This document shows, piece by piece, positions 43,377-55,089 of a DNA stretch of 64,000 nt; the stretch's first letter is position 1; every line of letters begins with the position of its first letter. Under the pieces are notes generated by a model. That model saw only the letters and a program-made list of their open reading frames with translations. It was not told where the DNA came from and did no database searches. Source of the stretch: Epithemia pelagica. Lineage: Eukaryota; Bacillariophyta; Bacillariophyceae; Surirellales; Surirellaceae. The stretch spans positions 186,001-250,000 of the forward strand of contig OX337237.1 in assembly GCA_946965045.2 (NCBI GenBank), given 5' to 3'. The position numbers and the translations under genes were made by a program.

Positions 43377-46300
43377 TGTACTCAGCTTCCATTGTGGACA
43401 CAGCAATCTCCGATTGAAGCTTTGATACCCAGTGAACAGGGCACCCGGCCACCATCAAGACATATCCGGTTCTTGATTTTACACACAATGGATCCTGTGG
43501 ATCCTCGGCATTCCATTGTCCGGCAAAGTCCGAATCAACATAGCAATCAACGGTCAAGTGTTTGGACGGTGTCAAGATCATTCCTCGGTCTTTGGTCCCT
43601 TTCAAATATCGGCATATCTGTTTGACAGCTTGTCCATGGGAGGCTTTTGGATTATGGGTAAATCTTGCACACTGGTGCACGGCGAACGCAATCTCCGGCC
43701 TGGAGTTGGATGCCAAATATAGTAACATGCCGACCACTGACGAGTAGCTCCATTTCTCGCAAAACTCAGCTCCATCCTTGTCTGTTCCAAGTGGAGTCTG
43801 ACTCGCAGGAGTCTTATCCGGATTGCACTCTTGCAACCCTGTTGCTTTCAACACTCGTTCAATCAGTCCCAACTGTTTCAACTTAATTTGGCCGTCATCC
43901 AGTCGTTCAAAGGCGATGCCCAGATAGGCGGAGACGTCTCCCTCTACTGTCAGTTCAAGATCGTCTTTCAAAGAGTCCAAGACTTTAAGAATTCTTCCTT
44001 CATCCGGTGCCACCCAAATCACATCATCAATGTAGACAAGGCACAATATTTGCTTTGTCGCATCAAAGAAAAGGCATGGATCATATTTGCTCTGAGTGAA
44101 GCCACGCTGCTCCAGGTGGCCTTTCAAATGATCATACCAAGAAAGGGGAGCTTGTCTCAGGCCATATAAGGTTTTGCGCAATCGCAAAACATAATCTTCT
44201 GTGCTATCCTGTGGGGCGAAATCCTTCGGCAGCTCCATATACACGTCTTCTTCGAGAGTCGCTTGGGCGAACGCATTCGAATAGTCCGTTTGGACTGTCA
44301 GCCAATTGAACACCAGACTCAACAATAAAACAAGGCGGATCGTTGTCCATTGCACGACAGGAGCGTAGGTTTCAAAGAAATCTACTCCTTCGATCTGTTT
44401 GTCGCCTCGCACACACAACCTTGCTTTTAGTTTCCGAATGGATCCATCTGGATACCGTTTGCGCCGGAATGCCCACGTTGAGGGCAATGCTTTGCGACCT
44501 TTTGCTTCCATGGTGGAGCGTTTCTCTAAGTCCCATGTGTGTTTTCCTTCCAATTCACGGACTTCGTTTCCCATTGCTTCGGTGAATCCCTCGCAGTCGT
44601 CCCCGGTCATTGCTTCAAAATACGAAGGCAAGTCAGGATCCTTCTTCTTGGACTTTGTTGAGGCTTGGTACACAATTGGATCACGGAATCCGTACGTGTC
44701 TGTTTCATCATCGACATCCAGATAGGCTTGATAAGCAGCCGTTGTCGTGGCGTCTGAAACAAAGAGAGCGAAACTCTGTAGGGCTTGAGATCCTGCTCCT
44801 TGGGTTCCATCATAACCCCAACGGAGAGGAGGTTTTCGTTGTCTACCGGAGCGTCGTACTCCTTGAGAAGGGGAGGAAGGCAAGTTTGGTGACGGCGGCA
44901 CAGGCGGTGGTGGCGGATCAAACACTGGCTCGTCGGTTCCATCCGATGGTGCTGGCGGCGGTTCTCCTGTCTCTCGAGGCTGTTCAGGACGTTGTTGTTG
45001 TAACGGAGGAGAATCAGGGTTAGGAGGATGTTGCCTCTCCCTCCGATCCTGCAATACATCGTCTGTTCGGGGTGTCGGAGGCTCACTCTGCTGCTGAGAC
45101 TGGTCTTGGCCTTGCCGAATTTGTGCAGAACGTTCAGCATTGTCGGCATATCGGTCCATCCACTCATCAGCCAGAACGACGGGGTCATCGTCGTCAAAAG
45201 CATAGTGGTACCTCGAATCTGCAAAGAGTTGGGTCCACTGGTTGGCATCAAATGGTTCGTCGCGGGCTGTTCCAATGACGCTGGTAAACCAGTCGTCAAA
45301 GACGACGTGAAACTGCGGCGAGATGTGACCGGTCCAAGTATTCAAGACCAATGGTACACGCGACGAATGACGACGAGAGAATCCGAGAAAAATTCCACGG
45401 CGAGAACGGGGCTTCCACTTTGGCAGCTTATGTCCGTCCTGAAGGGTTGGCTCAAGAACGTAACACGGACAGCCCCAAACATGCATGTCCTGAAAAGAGG
45501 CACGCGACACTTTCGTCCGTAAAACCAATTCCAACGGAGACATCATTCCTGCACTGGCTCTCGGCATGTGGTTGTGCTGGTGCACCACATAATCCACTGC
45601 CATAGGCCATAAACTCATATCAGCTGCGTCAGGCCATCGGATGGCAGCATGAATCAAGATCGTGCGGACCTTTGTAAGGATGGTACCAATGCCGCGCTCC
45701 GCGATGCCATTTTGGTGAAGTGCACCAACGCCACTAAATTTAATATTCTGTAGGCCATTCTCAATTTCTTGCACGAAAGCTTTCGAAGCAAAGATCCCAT
45801 TGTCCGATTGGTAGGCTTGGACAGTCACTCCCATGTCAAACATGCGTTTCTCGTATCGTTGTTTAGCCGCGATAGTCTCTGTGGCTGTAAAATTGACGAG
45901 ATGTTCGATGTGGATGTCGCCTGTTGCATGGTCGACGAAGATACAACCGCCCGAATACATACTGTCGGTGTGGGTTTTGCCTTTGGACGAGTACAGGCGA
46001 CCCTTCTGCGTAACGGTGAAATGGTCCATCGAGACACGTTGGCCAGGGAACAGGTTTTCCTTCTTAAGGCCATACTCCCTCTCAGGCACAGAGGTTTTCG
46101 TGGTACTGTCTGTGGGACGACGGGTGGCTTTGCCAAATTCACAGCTTGCACATTTGGGGAGATCACACTTGGAGGTGGCGCGCAACAAAGGAGAGTTGCC
46201 AAGGGCGCCGGTTTTCAGCAAACGTTGGAGCGAAGCAAGGCCCTGATGGCACAAACGATAATGCCATTTCAGGAGCTCCCTCTGAGGCGATGTAAGGTTG

Positions 46301-46866
46301 GGGTTGTGCTCGTTGGTAACACACCCAGTTGTATTGGCTGCCGGTCCAGGCACGGAGGGTTTGGTATTCCACATGGAGCACGTTGGAAGGTTGTTGTCTT
46401 CACTGTAAGAGACAGAAGCATGTTTGGCGTGACTTTTGTGATATTCAAATTTGGCTCCACGGATGACAAAGCTTTCTGGAGAGTCTTGACCGGCCTCAGC
46501 ACTCATATGTTGAAGATAACTTTGCGGTGAAAGCAAACGACAACGAGCGGTAGGTACATGGTATGCTGGCGTGGTGATGGTCGTTGTAGTTCCATCATCA
46601 AGGGTCATTCCCCAACAGACTTTCCCGGTTCCAGCAATCGGAAGACCCTTGGCCAATCCTTGCAAGACGGAACCTTCCACTTCGGTATACTCAACAAAAT
46701 CAGTTTTGGTAGGCGAGATGGTTATCGTTGCCCCTGAATCGAAGGTCACCAGGAAAGAGTCTTTTGATTTCGAAGAGAAGAGCGATGTCCATGTGAATGG
46801 TACGTCAGCTCCCTCTGTTGACGGTGCAGTAACATTGGCTTCCGTGTTGTTGGGTGGAAGCAGCAA
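43377..46866 (-). pseudogene. copia-2 Pol, truncated in RNase H
   Basis: Protease has a standard DSG (FLVTFDSGATITI). Integrase has the HHCC zinc site (HYRLCHQG ... CDLPKCASC) and the acidic triad in SMDHFT, QSDNGIF and HQNGIAERG. Reverse transcriptase has DYSNAFAQA and the catalytic YIDD (CLVYIDDVIW). RNase H starts at DSDFAGQW and breaks after STMEAEYI. The frame is open from about 46866. A related upstream segment (MSTQAMTNVLGAPLHKF, about 47100-46900) lies in another frame, which suggests a frameshift or a gap between Gag and Pol. Confidence 0.85.
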
Positions 46867-47339
46867 GGCGAATTCTGGGATCTCAGGAGGAGGCGTCCCG
46901 TGGTAGGTGGCTCCGGAAAGTCGAAGGGCGTTGGTTCCACTTCGTCGGGCTCTTGTGTAGGAACTCTAGCGCGTGGCGCATGACGATCATGCCAGCGAGG
47001 AGGACCACGGACACGGTGGTCGTATTGCCGACTTGCGACAATCAACGAAGGAAACTTGTGTAACGGTGCACCAAGTACGTTTGTCATGGCTTGGGTGCTC
47101 ATGATTATGGCAGAATAGCACACGAGCAGCTTGGGTAAGACTGCAAGTGGCAAGCGACGATAGTAGCGACAGGCACGGCGATGCCGACGATACGGTTTGC
47201 GAGGCCAAAGGTTTTGGTGTAGAAGTCGCCCGATGGCGAGAATCAATCGCAAACAACAATCAAAGACGAAGGATAAAATGGGCTGTGGATTCAGAAATAC
47301 CAAGAAACTCCAAAGGGCAAGCAGAATCCGCCCAACCAG

Positions 47340-48821
47340 TCATTCTTCATCGTCATCAAGGATGGATGCAGCGCCAACAAAAGCTAGGGAGGCTGCTCCG
47401 GCAGGTTTGGCTGCTTTCTTGTCGCCAGTTTGCGAAGAAGGCAAGTCATTTCGATGTGTGGCGGTGCCATGGGACAATCGCCAGAAACCACAAATGGCAC
47501 ACCAGTGCCAGTCAGTGCCGTTCACATTTTTCGTTTCTGGGTCGTTTGGTCCAGGCGCAATAGATTTCCACGGTGCTTTGGGAGCTTTGGACTTTTTGTT
47601 GGTCTTGTCGCCACCGTGTTGGTTTGCAGGGTTATTGGGACAGTCTTTCTTTAGATGGTCTTCGGCACCACAAAGATAGCATTTGCGTCCATTTCCTCCG
47701 CCTTTACCATTACCATTCTTGTTCTTGATCGCGGCAGACACTTGTTTCTGCACGAGATTGTTTATTTCAGCTTTGGTGAAGGTCAATGCTTCCGGTGGGT
47801 TTCCCGAATCGGCCTTTCCGGATGGGCCCCAGCGGTCGGCAGTCGAAAGGAGGGTGTACTCTGCATTGGCTTCTTCAACCAAGTCTTGCACAGAAACATA
47901 GTCAGGTTCAGCTGATCGTGCATCAATGGTAGCTTTGGATAAGCCATGCACTTTTGTGACCCACTGGTTCACGGCAGTACTCCGTGCCATAAATTTCACT
48001 CGAAACTGTTCAACCGAAGACGTACACAGCTGCTCATTGAGGATGAAAGGAGCATCACTCGGCACATTGCGACCCAACTCAACGCAAGTCTGAAGAAACT
48101 TGGTTGTAAACACCTTAACATCTTTGCCTGGTGTTTGCCGCAGCTTGAGCGACTCCAACTGGGTCTTGAGAGCCTTGATTCGTTGGAATGAGGCTGTGCG
48201 CACTTCGCAAACGACGTAAATCCAAAGGATGGGTCCGTAGCGCAAGTCTCTAGGTAGGAGTGGCCGAATGCTTGTTTTCACCGTTTCATCTAACACAGCC
48301 ATGATTGCTTTGTATGCGAGGTCCATATTGTTAGTGGAGTAGTCGTCATACAGTGGTGTTGTCGCTGCTTGAGCATTTCGGAAGTGTGTGACAACATAAG
48401 CGGGTGAGAACTCCGAGTCCTCATGCAGAATGTTGACCAATTGTGTCGGATTCTGGGGATCTGGAAGGTAGAACTCAGCATCCATTCCGTGAAACTCCAC
48501 ATGCTCTGACACCAATTCTGCAAACTGTTCAATGGTCAGTTCCTTCTCGTCTCTGGTAAACTTTCGCGAATCGGTGTCGCTTGTCAAGATCGTTGTCTTG
48601 TACTTCAGTCCTTTGTGAGCCTCTGTTGGGTCCTGCAACTGGTAGCAGTAGGGGCTACGTGGAACAGTTCGCGTCGTTGCGGTGAACGTGTTGTCTGTTG
48701 GCCTTCCTCCAGTCCATGGATGGATGCCATTTAACCCACCTAACCGTGGTCTCGTCGGTGCTCTCGGTGGAGTCGGTCGTGGTGTTAAAGGAGGAGCCGT
48801 TGTCGCTCCTGTTCCTGACAT
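47340..48821 (-). CDS. copia-2 Gag
   Basis: 493 residues from MSGTGATTAPP. The Gag core helices lie between about 110 and 330. A CCHC zinc knuckle (CYLCGAEDHLKKDC, about 393-406) is followed by a second Cys/His cluster (WCAICGFWRLSHGTATH). The C-terminus is acidic (DDDEE) and stops before Pol, so Gag and Pol are separate frames, unlike copia-1. Confidence 0.85.
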   Translation of the reverse strand: MSGTGATTAPPLTPRPTPPRAPTRPRLGGLNGIHPWTGGRPTDNTFTATTRTVPRSPYCYQLQDPTEAHKGLKYKTTILTSDTDSRKFTRDEKELTIEQFAELVSEHVEFHGMDAEFYLPDPQNPTQLVNILHEDSEFSPAYVVTHFRNAQAATTPLYDDYSTNNMDLAYKAIMAVLDETVKTSIRPLLPRDLRYGPILWIYVVCEVRTASFQRIKALKTQLESLKLRQTPGKDVKVFTTKFLQTCVELGRNVPSDAPFILNEQLCTSSVEQFRVKFMARSTAVNQWVTKVHGLSKATIDARSAEPDYVSVQDLVEEANAEYTLLSTADRWGPSGKADSGNPPEALTFTKAEINNLVQKQVSAAIKNKNGNGKGGGNGRKCYLCGAEDHLKKDCPNNPANQHGGDKTNKKSKAPKAPWKSIAPGPNDPETKNVNGTDWHWCAICGFWRLSHGTATHRNDLPSSQTGDKKAAKPAGAASLAFVGAASILDDDEE

Positions 48822-48910
48822 GGTAGTCGTCGTCGTTTCTTCCTTCTTGCCGTTGCGTCGTTGTTACGATTCCAAATCTCGTCTTTTCGCTTGTATGCTC
48901 ACAAACCCTT

Positions 48911-48928
48911 CAACTTGGGCTCATAACC
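48911..48928 (-). other. copia-2 primer-binding site (half-tRNA-iMet type)
   Basis: The minus strand reads GGTTATGAGCCCAAGTTG immediately after the LTR end. GGTTATGAGCCC is complementary to an initiator-Met anticodon arm (GGGCTCATAACC), the internal priming used by Drosophila copia-type elements. Confidence 0.65.
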
Positions 48929-49166
48929 TGCCGCAATCTATCGTTATAGATGCGTCTCTTGTCGTACTCAGCGGTCAAATGATCGCTATGGTCAACAAAT
49001 GATGACGGTAGGCAGGGAACGGAAGGGAGAAGAGATGCAACAATCAAACAAAGCGAAATTATGATTCCAAACTGTGTGTGGGAGTTATTCTACTTTCTTG
49101 GCTCGACTCGCGCGCTCCAAGGCTGCTACCCCACTAGCATGCATACTTCCCCACTGTCACGACACA
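48929..49166 (-). repeat. copia-2 5' LTR (238 bp)
   Basis: Bounded by TGTGTCGTGAC on the upstream side and GCGGCA before the primer site. No partner LTR is left, so the outer boundary is inferred from the TG start and from where kelch-like sequence resumes. Confidence 0.6.
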
Positions 49167-49610
49167 ATCGTTATTCGTCATTCTTCCTTCAACCAAGATG
49201 AAGAGAAGTGGGAACCCTCGGAAGCGTGGCCTCCTCTGCACTGGATTGTATCGTTGCCCGCTCCAGGCATCGAATGGAACATGGAAGCAAGTACGGATAC
49301 GGACCGTCTAATTGCCGCACTTCGGATCAATCCTGAAGTTGTGTCTTGGAAGCAGGAACCAAATTGAGGCTCTCGACTGCGTGTTTTCGTCATGCGGCGA
49401 TACTCTTGGTGAATGGTTCCCAACACCGCATTGTTGTGGCTGGTGGGAGAGGGAAACCCGAGGTTTGCGCCCCGTCTCCATGACAACCGTACGAGTTTTG
49501 GATTTGAACTATGGCACCGTGTCTACGAAAAGATCTCCAGGGCCGACGATCGGGCGGATATCTCGTGGCCCTCCCGGATCATAATAATAGGTTGGTCGCT
49601 ATGATTGGCA
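49167..49610 (+). pseudogene. K8-type kelch gene fragment with internal deletion
   Basis: Matches gene K8 at its start (SSFNQDEEKWE, EAWPPL), then jumps to the later part (IEWNMEASTDTD, RINPEVVSWKQEPN) and the 3' third (VNGSQHRIVVAGG-like sequence in shifted frames). The central propeller is missing and stops occur. Confidence 0.8.
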
Positions 49611-49850
49611 AGGAAGATTTTCTTGCACTATGAACAATGACACCCACAAAATGTATGGAATCATTGCAGTCCGAAGTAACGCCAAACACCAATAATCATG
49701 AGTTTGTTACCATCGGACAGAGATTCGACATCTGCTTCAATCGTCGATCATCATTCTGCTTTCAGCCAAGATGAAGAGAAGTAGGAAACCTAGGAAGCGT
49801 GGCCTCCTTTGTTGGGTGGATGGCGTCAAGAGCATGTCACTGTTGCGCCA
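49600..49850 (+). pseudogene. Second K8-type fragment (5' region)
   Basis: Repeats the K8 upstream sequence and N-terminus (compare 61495-61745: TTTTCTTGCACCATGA, CATCGGA-AGAGAT, then HHS-F-Q-E). It has an in-frame TAG after the DEEK segment and breaks off in the first blade. Confidence 0.75.
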
Positions 49851-50438
49851 CTTTTCTTCCTTTTCCCACCAAATCCATTGCGCATTCGATGCATCGAAAC
49901 AGTCATACTCCGTCGGGCAACTATGTAGCGGAATACCAATCCAATACCACACACTTGAATGAGTCAAGAAGGTATCAGCAATGCGAAAACTATAATACCT
50001 GGACACGAAATTCTGAGGAGGCGCCAAAGTCGTGTGCGAAAGCAGGCCCGAGCAGATTGGCTGATTAGCAAAATGTTTCGAGATACTACAAGTAGAACAG
50101 CTATCCATTGTGACCATGGTGACAAGTCCTGCCTAACATGATGACCTTGTTTTTTTGTTGGAAGCAGCGCGTCATTGGTGCGGTCCGTCTCCTTGGCTTA
50201 TACATTTGTGTGGAGAAGGACCTCAACGCTATTGACAAAATGAGACGAAACGCGATCAAGCAATTTCTGTTTCTAGGGAGCTTTTTGTGTGTCATAGTCC
50301 GAACGATAGAGTAGGTAGCTATGGTCTTTTTCGCCACCAAAAGACCTCGACAACGGCGGCGACAAACGGAAGGTTTGATTCCATGGAGGATTTCGCTTCT
50401 CATCTATGTACGACAAGGTTACCGTTACCACACTGGCG
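49851..50438. other. 3' flank of K5
   Basis: Contains the GGAATACCAATCCA block (about 49930) and the TTTCTAGGGAGC block (50270-50303). No gene. Confidence 0.5.
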
Positions 50439-52394
50439 TTAAGGTCCATCCTTTGAAATTCGGATGCGCCCTTTAGGGTTGTTCCAATAAACGACAACCT
50501 GCTCTCCTGAGCCATTGTCGCGATGAACAATCGACGTAACCAACTGTGTGTCCTTTGCGCCGCGATTCAACAGGCCCTGGTCATCTACAATCCGCTCTCC
50601 TGAGGCATTGCCTGAACCATTGTCAGGAGTAACAATTGCTGCAGCTGTATTCTGTGCGTCGTTTGCACCAAGACTTGACAGACCCTGGCGATTTAATTCC
50701 TGAACATTCTGTCCCATAGTATCAAATCGACTCATGAATTTCTGTTCGAATTGAGCAAGGAATTGCTCTTGCATGCCTTTGATTTGTTCTAATGTTTGCT
50801 GTTGGTGTTTTGTACTTTGGTCTTCGAGGCGCCGGGTTCGTTCAGTAACTATTTGCTCCAGTACCTGCTTCTCTTGTTCCAGAGCTTTCAATCGTTTCTC
50901 TTGATCCTGACGACTCGCATCCAGTCGCTTCAAATGCTCCAGAATGATGAGACCCCTTTTGGCATCAGAATCGGTATCATATACAACTTTTTGATCAGAT
51001 GAAGACTCCCTGTTCTCAGAGTTCGGAATAGCTGTTTGATCCGTTGGACTATCAATGCTCACTGTGTCCAGAGTAACTGGTGTTGAGCCGCTTTCTTCTG
51101 ATGCTTCCTTGGGGCGTTTCAAGGCCGTTGCATCTATTATCTGATGACAATCATGAGGGGGACGTTTAACCCCAGATGTGGGAGATTCTTGTGCGTAGTA
51201 TATCTCATGTTCCAACTAACGAAATCACAATGTGATAAACATTAAGCCGATATAGAAAAGTAGGACGCTTTCAGTTACAACACGTACCTCCTTCTATACC
51301 TGAGAGCTTCCAAACTGCAATGCTTCCATCTTTTCGCTATACATAGCAAGCAACTCGCCAGAGTCAGGCTGGAAGACCATGTATTGACCACATTTCGCCT
51401 CGCTCATGTCGGGCAGAGCAGAAACTCTTCGACGCTCCAAATCAATCACTTCCAAGCGCCGACAGCTACCTCCGTATACTACAATTTTGGAGCCAACTGC
51501 AACCGACATGTAATCTTGGCGTGGAACTGTAACCAAAATGTCCTGTTCCTCGTTCCACGATAGAATCTTTGGGTGAATTTGGTCCGGTGAGGATTCAGGT
51601 ATATCAAATTCAATATATTCAACTGACTTGGGGGCTGACACTCGCTGGTGACCACTAACGATGTAAACCTTGTTTCCAATCGCCGCAGTGCTCAATCGAT
51701 AACGTGGCCGTCGACAACGTGGTACGGATTCTTGAGGAGCACAAATGGTTACCAGTGTGTGATTGCTCGTGTCCATTATATCAACACTGTGCTGCAGATC
51801 AATATGAAGATCATGTCCACGACTCGCAATAAAAACAATGTATCGGTCTTGTAACACAGTCGCATTTCCATATCGTGACATACGAGACAATTGACAAGAT
51901 ACGTTGTACCATTTCTGAGAAAGGTTTGCCGTTGACTCATCCAAAAGATCGTTTATTTCGATTCGTTCAATCGTGGCTACGTTCCGTCCTCCAATTGCAT
52001 AGACTGCACCATTGCAGACGACTGCATCAAAGCGTGAACGAGGCCGATTCATTGGAGGACCATCCCTCCATTTTGGAAAATCGCTAGGGTCCGTAGGAAT
52101 TTCAAGAAGTCGAACTGAATTGGTTTGCTCTTTACTGCGACCAGACTTTGTCGAGTTGATTTCTCCACCCAAGACAACCAGTGCTGTGGAACATTGAAAG
52201 CAATTAGGGTTGACACTGGCCTGGTGATGCTTGGTCGAGGAAACCAGAACTGTCCCATGAACTTGGCGATTATCTTCCATCATCTGGGGCCATGATACTT
52301 TCACTTGCCACTGGCTCTGAGAAACGCATGCCGTTGGATCTTCGTCATCAATGGAGGAGGAGGGATTGTTTTCTTGCATATTGGCTTGGGTCAT
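50439..52394 (-). CDS. Kelch / coiled-coil protein K5 without membrane anchor
   Basis: Exon 1 (51300-52394, 365 codons from MTQANMQENN) and exon 2 (50439-51215) flank an 84-bp phase-0 intron (CAG|GTATAG ... TTAG). The product is 623 residues. The propeller has AVVCNGAVYAIGG, TAAIGNKVYIVSG and VAVGSKIVVYGG. Exon 2 has the basic cluster (GVKRPPHD ... LKRPKE), then a coiled coil (LKRLDASRQDQEKRLKALEQ, QFLAQFEQKFMSRF). Unlike the other family members it ends in a soluble, polar tail (NNPKGRIRISKDGP) with no hydrophobic anchor. The donor is weaker than GTACGT; a GTACGT lies 14 bp downstream, but an in-frame TAG precedes it. It is probably a soluble or nuclear variant. Confidence 0.8.
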
Positions 52395-54139
52395 GGCTCT
52401 GCGTATCCAAAATCCAACAATTATGGATCTTCATATCCTGGCAATCTTTGATGTGACGGTAAAGATGTGCACCTGCTGGTGTAGATGGCAGAGGCCCGCG
52501 AGATGTAGTTCACTCCAAAAACTCTAGATGATTGCCACTTTTTGTACGATGAGACGGCCGAAATGTAGTCCACTCCAAAACTCCAAATGATTGCCACAGT
52601 CGGACCCTCAATGCGCGCGCTTCATATAGGCCAATGGTTGCCCGATGGCACGTGTTTTCTCCAGAAGATGGTGGACGTTTGGGTGTCCATCGTTTGCAAA
52701 AGGCCAAGAGTGAATCCTGCATTGTGTTCGCAGGTACTGGTGAGATCATCACATAAAGTCTAATAGCTTCCTTTCTTTGACTTCCATTCCGAATGGAGCG
52801 CCATCACATCAGCCTTTGGAAGCTCACGCGTCAGTGCCACAGTTGGAAAAGGGGCAGTATAGTTTTCTTCGTTCCAGCAGGTAGTATAGTATTCAGCCGT
52901 GTCTATATTATAGGAAGCTTTGTTTGCCTGTCGATCGATCGATCGATCGATCCAAATCCTTGGGTGTATCATCCCGCTCGTCGTTCGCTTTTGTCGTTCG
53001 GATATCACACCCAAATGCCTTTATTGTCATAGACAATGTATCGTCTTTCTCCTTGATCCACAACACCGACACAGTTCTCGAATCGTTTGGGTCTTGTCGT
53101 CGTTGCAGCGCACCGTTCGGAATCGAATTCTTTCTGATTCGAGGAATGTCACAACAACAGGGTTCGTTATCCACCGAGTGCACAACAATTAGAGGCATTC
53201 GATCCCTTTTCGTGTCCTTGTTTGTTGTCCTTCGGTTTACCGGCCACTTTCATATCGGGGGTGCAATGTTGTGGATGCGCGAATGGCAAACGGACCACAT
53301 GGCGGTTCCCTTTTTGTGTGTGGTTGGGACAAAAGGAGACGACTTCACCATCACCACAAAATCCTTTTGTGCGCCACATGGTCCAAAGATCGGGGTCCGG
53401 TCGCACGTTATCCGCGACCCGAGGAGGGCGAGACATCCAGTCGCACGTTTAGAGAACTCCCGACTTAAGCGGGACTCACCCCTGCCACGCGACCAAACAC
53501 ACCCGACACACCCGTTCTATGGATGGACGATGGTATAGAGTGGCGGCGATATCTACCAACGGCCCAGGATATTCGACTGGATCGGGAAGGATTACTCCCA
53601 TGAACAGATGGATCTAGGAGAATACGGAGAGCAGAGAGAGCAGAGAGAGCAGAGAGAGAGAGAGAGAGAATCGAGAATCGTCCCCAACGTTCCGTGATGG
53701 TTTTCTCTCGAGGAATGAATCTATATGCGCTCTCTCTCATTAAAAAGGAGGATTCGAACTACCCCATTACGGACCGACTGTGACTTTCGGATGCAACGTT
53801 CTGTCTGCTGCAGTTGTGTGTGTCCACGTAGGATACGCCTTGCAAGAATTTCTCGGCTGATATCATGAGAGGCATGTGATCTCTCCCTCTCCGATTCTCA
53901 CACTATGGGAAAACCGCATTCGTATCTCTGCGGGGCGACGATTTTCCCATGGAGCATCAACTACTAATACCCAAGCCTTCAAACATGTCAGGTTCGGCCT
54001 GGTCTCGTCTCCTCCTGCTCCTCCTTGGACGAAAGAAAGTGGTTCCCCCAAAGCACTATGACCGGCCACATTTTCATAGGGGGTGCATGCAATGTGGTGG
54101 ATACAATGTGGTTTGAATGTCTTTTTCGGTAGTGGGTTT
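52395..54139. other. K5 upstream region and spacer
   Basis: Two upstream motifs (52507-52528 and about 52567-52585), a (GATC)n tract (52931-52952) and a (GA)n tract (53625-53670). A 204-codon plus frame (52924-53538) starts in the GATC tract and has no known domain, so I do not call it a gene. Confidence 0.5.
52507..52585 (-). promoter_or_regulatory. Upstream motif pair of K5
   Basis: TTCACTCCAAAAACTCTAGA and TCCACTCCAAAACTCCAAA lie about 113 and 173 bp upstream of the K5 ATG in a short tandem duplication. Confidence 0.4.
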
Positions 54140-54600
54140 ACGACTACAACTACCTGAGGAACAAAATTGCGGCGAGACTGGGAACTGGAACCGTCTCCAA
54201 CAACTATGATTTGTTTTTTGGGCACGGCGAGAAAGGCGTTCTCGAACGATCAACCGGTCTACACTCTCTATCAAACAACTTGAATGCTCTTTTTGTCGGC
54301 AATGGCCGGGTCTACAATATCCGTGGCGGAAACAACAATTCGAACGGCTGTCTCGATAGTACAATCGAACGAATGAATGAATGGACAGTGCCAATCTTGT
54401 CCTGAAACAAGACCAGTTCGATTTGCATTTTCCCACCTGGGAAGACTCTTTTCGTTTGTAAAATCTCATGCAACATTCTGGCGGACCTTGCCCAATAAAA
54501 GTTACCGGTTCCACGAGCCGGGTATGCGGCGGCGACTGTATGAGATCGAACGGAGGGAGACGGGGTTGGCCTCTTTTGGAAAGGACATTCAGAATAGAGT
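54140..54600 (+). pseudogene. Third K8-type kelch fragment
   Basis: Aligns with K8 61920-62190: AACTTGAATGCT, then the NGRVYxxxGGN-SN blade, CTGTCTCGATA(GTA)CAATCGAACG, GAAACAAGACCAGTTCGA and CCACGAGCCGG. Extra bases and stops interrupt it, and the 5' and 3' parts are absent. Confidence 0.75.
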
Positions 54601-55089
54601 GATATAGAGAGAGCATGGATCATTCAACGCAACCTGTGGCCCCAACAAATCCATGGGATTTCAAGAATGGTACCTCCCAATGTTCAAGGTCACTCTTTCT
54701 ATCTCAGTCGGAAACGTTTGGGTAACACAATTGGAAGAGCAACCCTCCATCCTATCCAAACATGGGTTGCTCCAATCTCTCTACTCCCTATGTGCCAATG
54801 ACTCTCGTTTTGTCGTGCGCTTCCTGGTGGAATTGTGGACAAGAAATAAAGAAAATAAAATTGAACCTACAACGTTTCATTGAAAAGAAACAAAGCTTCG
54901 AGCAACACATCATCACACTTTATGAGAGGCATCCTGGTTGGATAACAAGCCTCTGTGACGGTCAACATTGCAGAGATTCGAGTTATATAGAATCACAGTG
55001 GTGGGGGTGAAGAGTCTTCCAATATGTATATATATGTAGAGAGAGAGAGAGAGAGAGAGAGATACGTATATGGTTGTTTTGGAACACGT
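54601..55089. other. 3' flank of K6
   Basis: Carries the shared kelch 3' flank (54650-54850) and a (GA)n tract (55037-55062). No gene. Confidence 0.55.

Larger units (their letters stand above)
43377..49166 (-). mobile_element. Ty1/copia retrotransposon (copia-2), 3'-truncated
   Basis: Minus-strand order: 5' LTR (49166-48929, TGTGTCG...GCGGCA), primer site touching it, Gag (48821-47340), Pol (from about 47100 to 43377). Pol stops inside RNase H just after MEAEYI, where kelch gene K4 begins. The polypurine tract and 3' LTR are gone. It cannot transpose by itself. Confidence 0.85.

Noticed and set aside
45769-46530. Plus frame of 253 codons opposite copia-2 Pol
   Set aside because: It is antisense to the integrase domain and carries no signature.
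52924-53538. 204-codon plus frame in the K5-K6 spacer
   Set aside because: It starts in a (GATC)n tract and has no domain or paralogue. A chance frame is more likely.
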